In this document: one piece after another, positions 35,230-38,134 of the stretch | Layout: the number at the start of each line of letters is the position of its first letter | Position numbering within the stretch: position 1 is the stretch's first letter | Assembly: GCA_002360945.1 (NCBI GenBank) | Contig: DERO01000011.1 | Span: forward strand, 1,033 to 39,166 | Direction of reading: 5' to 3' | Origin: Leclercia adecarboxylata | GTDB taxonomy: Bacteria; Pseudomonadota; Gammaproteobacteria; Enterobacterales; Enterobacteriaceae | DNA length: 38,134 nucleotides | Notes under the pieces: model-generated | Database searches by the model: none | What the model saw: the letters and a program-made list of their open reading frames with translations, nothing else | What the model was told of the DNA's origin: nothing | Translations under genes and position numbers: made by a program

Positions 35230-38076
35230 TTGAAATACCTCGTCTCCTTTCGAACCACGCTGAAAGTCTCTCGCTATCTGTTTCGGGCGCTGGCGCTCCT
35301 GATCTGGGTGCTGATCGCACTGTTTTCGGTGTTTTACATCGTCAATGCGCTGCACCAGAAGGAGTCGGAGATCCGTCAGGAATTTAACCTCAGCTACGAT
35401 CAGTCCCAACGCTACATTCAGCGCACCGCCGACGTCATGAAAGAGCTCAAGTATATTGCGGAGAACCGTCTGACAGCAGAAAACGGCGTGCTGGCTAACC
35501 GCGGGCGCGACAGTAAAACCGAGGTCCCCAACTTTGAGCCGCTGTTCCCCGATTCTGACTGCTCGACGATGGGTCCGGCATGGCGGGGGTCGCTGGAGTC
35601 GCTGGCCTGGTTTATGCGCTACTGGCGCGATAACTTCTCGGCAGCCTACGATCTGAACCGGGTCTTTCTGATTGGTAGCGAAAACCTCTGTATGGCCAAT
35701 TTTGGCCTGCGCGACGTGCCGGTGGATCGTGACAATGCCATGAAAAGCCTGCATGAGCGGATCATGAAATACCGCAATGCGCCGCAGGATGAGCGCGGCA
35801 ATAATCTGTTCTGGATCGGCCAGGGCCCGCGTCCCGGGGTAGGGTACTTCTACGCCATGACGCCGGTCTATCTGGCTAACCGTCTGCAGGCGATGCTTGG
35901 CACCGAACAGACTATCCGCATGGAGAACTTTTTCACCCCCGGTAATCTGCCGATGGGCGTGACCATTCTCGATGAAAATGGCCATTCGCTTATCTCGCTG
36001 GTGGGGCCGGAAACCCGTCTCAAGGTCGACCCTCGCTGGATGCAGGAGCGGTCATGGTTTGGTTATACCTCCGGTTTCCGCGAGCTGGTGCTGAAAAAGA
36101 GCCTGCCGCCATCGTCCCTGAGCATCGTCTATTCCGTGCCGGTGGATATGGTGCTGGAGCGTATCCGCATGTTGATCCTCAACTCGGTGCTGCTCAACGT
36201 GCTGGTGGGGATTGCGCTCTTTACCCTCGCGCGGATGTACGAGCGCAAAATCTTTATCCCGGCGGAGATCGACGCCCAGCGCCTCGAAGAGCATGAGCAG
36301 TTCAACCGCAAGATTGTCGCCTCTGCGCCGGTGGGGATCTGTATTCTGCGCACCCTGGACGGTACCAACATCCTCAGTAACGAGCTGGCACATAATTACC
36401 TGAACATGTTGACTCACGAGGACCGCCAGCGGCTGACGCAGATCATCTGCGGGCAGCAGGTCAACTTCGTCGACGTGCTGACCAGCAACAACACCAATCT
36501 GCAGATCAGCTTTGTGCACTCGCGCTATCGCAATGAGAACGTCGCCATCTGCGTGCTGGTGGATGTCTCCGCGCGCGTCAAAATGGAAGAGTCACTGCAG
36601 GATATGGCCCAGTCGGCTGAACAGGCCAGCCAGTCGAAATCGATGTTCCTCGCCACCGTCAGCCACGAGCTGCGCACTCCGCTGTACGGGATTATCGGTA
36701 ACCTCGATCTGCTCCAGACCAAAGAGTTGCCCCGTGGCGTTGACCGCCTGGTGACGGCGATGAACAACTCCTCCAGCCTGCTGTTGAAAATCATCAGCGA
36801 TATTCTCGACTTCTCCAAAATTGAGTCCGAGCAGCTGAAAATTGAACCGCGCGAATTCTCCCCGCGCGAGGTAATGAACCATATCAGCGCCAACTACCTG
36901 CCGCTGGTGGTGCGTAAGCAACTGGGGCTGTACTGCTTTATTGAGCCGGACGTGCCGGTCTCGCTGCAGGGCGATCCGATGCGCCTGCAGCAGGTGATCT
37001 CCAACCTGCTCAGCAACGCCATTAAGTTTACCGACATGGGCTGCATCGTGATGCATGTCGCCAAAGCAGGGGACTACCTGAGCATTCGCGTGCGCGACAC
37101 CGGGGTGGGTATTCCGGCCAAAGAGGTGGTCAAACTCTTCGATCCGTTCTTCCAGGTAGGGACGGGGGTTCAGCGTAACTTCCAGGGGACCGGACTGGGG
37201 CTGGCGATTTGTGAAAAACTGATCAGCATGATGGACGGCGACATTTCGGTGGATACCGAGCCGGGTATGGGCAGCCAGTTCACCATCCGTATTCCGCTCT
37301 ATGCCGCGCAGTCTCCGGCCAACGGGCTGGTAGAGGGATTGAGCGATAAACGCTGCTGGCTGGCGGTCAATAATGCCTCGCTGCATGCCTACCTGGAGTC
37401 CCTGCTGACGCCGCACGGCATTCGCGTGGCGCGCTACGTGGGGCAAACGCCGGACGCGGAAGACATCCTCATCACCGATGATGAGCTGACGCAGCCGTGG
37501 CAGGGCAAAGCGGCGGTGATCTTCTGTCGTCGCCATATCGGCATCGCCCAGGAGCGCGCCCATGGCGAGTGGGTGAACAGCGTGGCCGCGCCGCACGAGC
37601 TGATTGCTCTGCTGGCGCGGATCTACCGTATCGAGTTGGACGCAGGCGATGGCTCGACGTCATTGCCGTCACCGGAATCGGCACAGTCGCTGAATGAAGA
37701 CATGATGATTCTGGTGGTGGATGACCATCCGATTAACCGCCGTCTGCTGGCCGACCAGCTAGGATCGCTGGGCTATCAGTGCAAGACCGCAAATGATGGC
37801 GTGGACGCGCTAAACGTGCTGAGTAAAAACCACATCGATATCGTCCTGAGCGACGTGAACATGCCGAACATGGACGGCTATCGCCTGACCCAGCGTATTC
37901 GCCAGCTGGGCCTGACGCTGCCGGTGGTGGGCGTCACCGCCAACGCGCTGGCAGAAGAGAAGCAGCGTTGTCTGGAGTCGGGGATGGACAGCTGTCTCTC
38001 CAAGCCGGTCACGCTGGACGTGCTGAAGCAGACGCTGTCGGTGTACGCGGATCGGGTGAGGAAGACGAGAGGATAA
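35230..38076 (+). CDS. rcsC: Rcs phosphorelay hybrid sensor kinase
   Basis: 948 residues (E. coli 949). A TTG start at 35230 gives MKYLVSFRTTLKVSRY, the E. coli N terminus, also annotated there from TTG; no ATG start is nearby. RcsC phosphorylates RcsD, which passes the phosphate to RcsB to control capsule, motility and envelope stress genes. Membrane helices lie at about 19-41 and 313-335, enclosing a periplasmic domain. The dimerisation/phospho-acceptor His479 is in ATVSHELRTPLYG; N-, G1- and G2-boxes follow (SNLLSNAIKFTD, DTGVGIPAKE, GTGLGLAI). An RcsC-specific ABL domain spans about 700-820, and the receiver has Asp875 in VLSDVNMPNMDG. The ABL/linker region is least like E. coli. Confidence 0.97.
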   Translation: MKYLVSFRTTLKVSRYLFRALALLIWVLIALFSVFYIVNALHQKESEIRQEFNLSYDQSQRYIQRTADVMKELKYIAENRLTAENGVLANRGRDSKTEVPNFEPLFPDSDCSTMGPAWRGSLESLAWFMRYWRDNFSAAYDLNRVFLIGSENLCMANFGLRDVPVDRDNAMKSLHERIMKYRNAPQDERGNNLFWIGQGPRPGVGYFYAMTPVYLANRLQAMLGTEQTIRMENFFTPGNLPMGVTILDENGHSLISLVGPETRLKVDPRWMQERSWFGYTSGFRELVLKKSLPPSSLSIVYSVPVDMVLERIRMLILNSVLLNVLVGIALFTLARMYERKIFIPAEIDAQRLEEHEQFNRKIVASAPVGICILRTLDGTNILSNELAHNYLNMLTHEDRQRLTQIICGQQVNFVDVLTSNNTNLQISFVHSRYRNENVAICVLVDVSARVKMEESLQDMAQSAEQASQSKSMFLATVSHELRTPLYGIIGNLDLLQTKELPRGVDRLVTAMNNSSSLLLKIISDILDFSKIESEQLKIEPREFSPREVMNHISANYLPLVVRKQLGLYCFIEPDVPVSLQGDPMRLQQVISNLLSNAIKFTDMGCIVMHVAKAGDYLSIRVRDTGVGIPAKEVVKLFDPFFQVGTGVQRNFQGTGLGLAICEKLISMMDGDISVDTEPGMGSQFTIRIPLYAAQSPANGLVEGLSDKRCWLAVNNASLHAYLESLLTPHGIRVARYVGQTPDAEDILITDDELTQPWQGKAAVIFCRRHIGIAQERAHGEWVNSVAAPHELIALLARIYRIELDAGDGSTSLPSPESAQSLNEDMMILVVDDHPINRRLLADQLGSLGYQCKTANDGVDALNVLSKNHIDIVLSDVNMPNMDGYRLTQRIRQLGLTLPVVGVTANALAEEKQRCLESGMDSCLSKPVTLDVLKQTLSVYADRVRKTRG

Positions 38077-38091
38077 GAGTGCGGCCTGCCG

Positions 38092-38113
38092 CCCTCACCC
38101 CAACCCTCTCCCG
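38092..38113. repeat. Second copy of the CCCTCTCCC-family repeat, partial
   Basis: GCCCTCACCCC-AA-CCCTCTCCC at 38092-38113 is the inverted counterpart of 6008-6029. The matching palindrome arm beyond it is not found in the remaining 21 bases (GCTGTACGG follows), so it is a partial copy, or the arm is divergent. It lies 16 bases after rcsC. Confidence 0.6.
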
Positions 38114-38134
38114 CTGTACGGTCCGGGGACATCA

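Noticed and set aside
1..38134. CRISPR arrays, tRNA/rRNA genes, prophage and insertion sequences
   Set aside because: I looked for regularly spaced repeats, tRNA-like cloverleaf sequence, integrase/transposase motifs and terminal repeats and saw none.

Overview
The window is a stretch of enterobacterial chromosome, most likely from the Enterobacter/Lelliottia/Leclercia/Klebsiella part of the Enterobacteriaceae. Almost every protein is nearly identical in length and motif positions to its E. coli or Salmonella counterpart, the gene order follows the E. coli nuo-men-glp-nrd-gyrA-rcsC region, and REP-type palindromes occur between genes. I cannot assign a species. GyrA carries Thr83, which I recall as the native residue in some genera of this family.

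Layout. 1-5953 holds the distal nuo operon (end of nuoI, then nuoJKLMN), the membrane arm of NADH dehydrogenase I, closed by a UUCG-loop terminator. 5990-8077 carries cheV (a CheW-receiver coupling protein missing from E. coli K-12 but present at this place in Salmonella) and rbn/elaC, both leftward; cheV has a near-consensus flagellar sigma-28 promoter. 8151-8980 has elaA and elaB. 9079-16089 is the menaquinone cluster menF-D-H-B-C-E, with the five genes menD to menE overlapping by 1-4 bases. 16183-18631 is an accessory insertion relative to E. coli: an Rpn-family nuclease gene and a small-subunit heme catalase (katA type). 18901-20736 has yfaZ and the CinA-like yfaY.

20768-27462 is the glycerol-3-phosphate region: glpABC (anaerobic G3P dehydrogenase, leftward) divergent from glpTQ (G3P uptake and periplasmic phosphodiesterase, rightward), with GlpR-like and CRP-like sites between them. 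27486-31254 is nrdA-nrdB-yfaE (aerobic ribonucleotide reductase and its ferredoxin), with a BIME between nrdA and nrdB and a promoter carrying two NrdR boxes and a palindromic pair of DnaA boxes. ubiG (leftward) and gyrA (rightward) are divergent, and rcsC follows gyrA. Several genes that E. coli carries here (arn operon, rhm genes, inaA, yfaH, yfaL) are absent.

No phage, insertion sequence, CRISPR array, tRNA or rRNA was seen. The most interesting item is the rpn gene. It has a strong internal Shine-Dalgarno and an in-frame ATG that would produce a 73-residue C-terminal protein, matching the intragenic antitoxin arrangement reported for E. coli Rpn antiphage nucleases, and this C-terminal part contains six tandem tetrapeptide repeats. 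Other notable items are the sigma-28 promoter of the stand-alone cheV, the DnaA-box palindrome in the nrdA leader, and the degenerate deamidase motif of YfaY.
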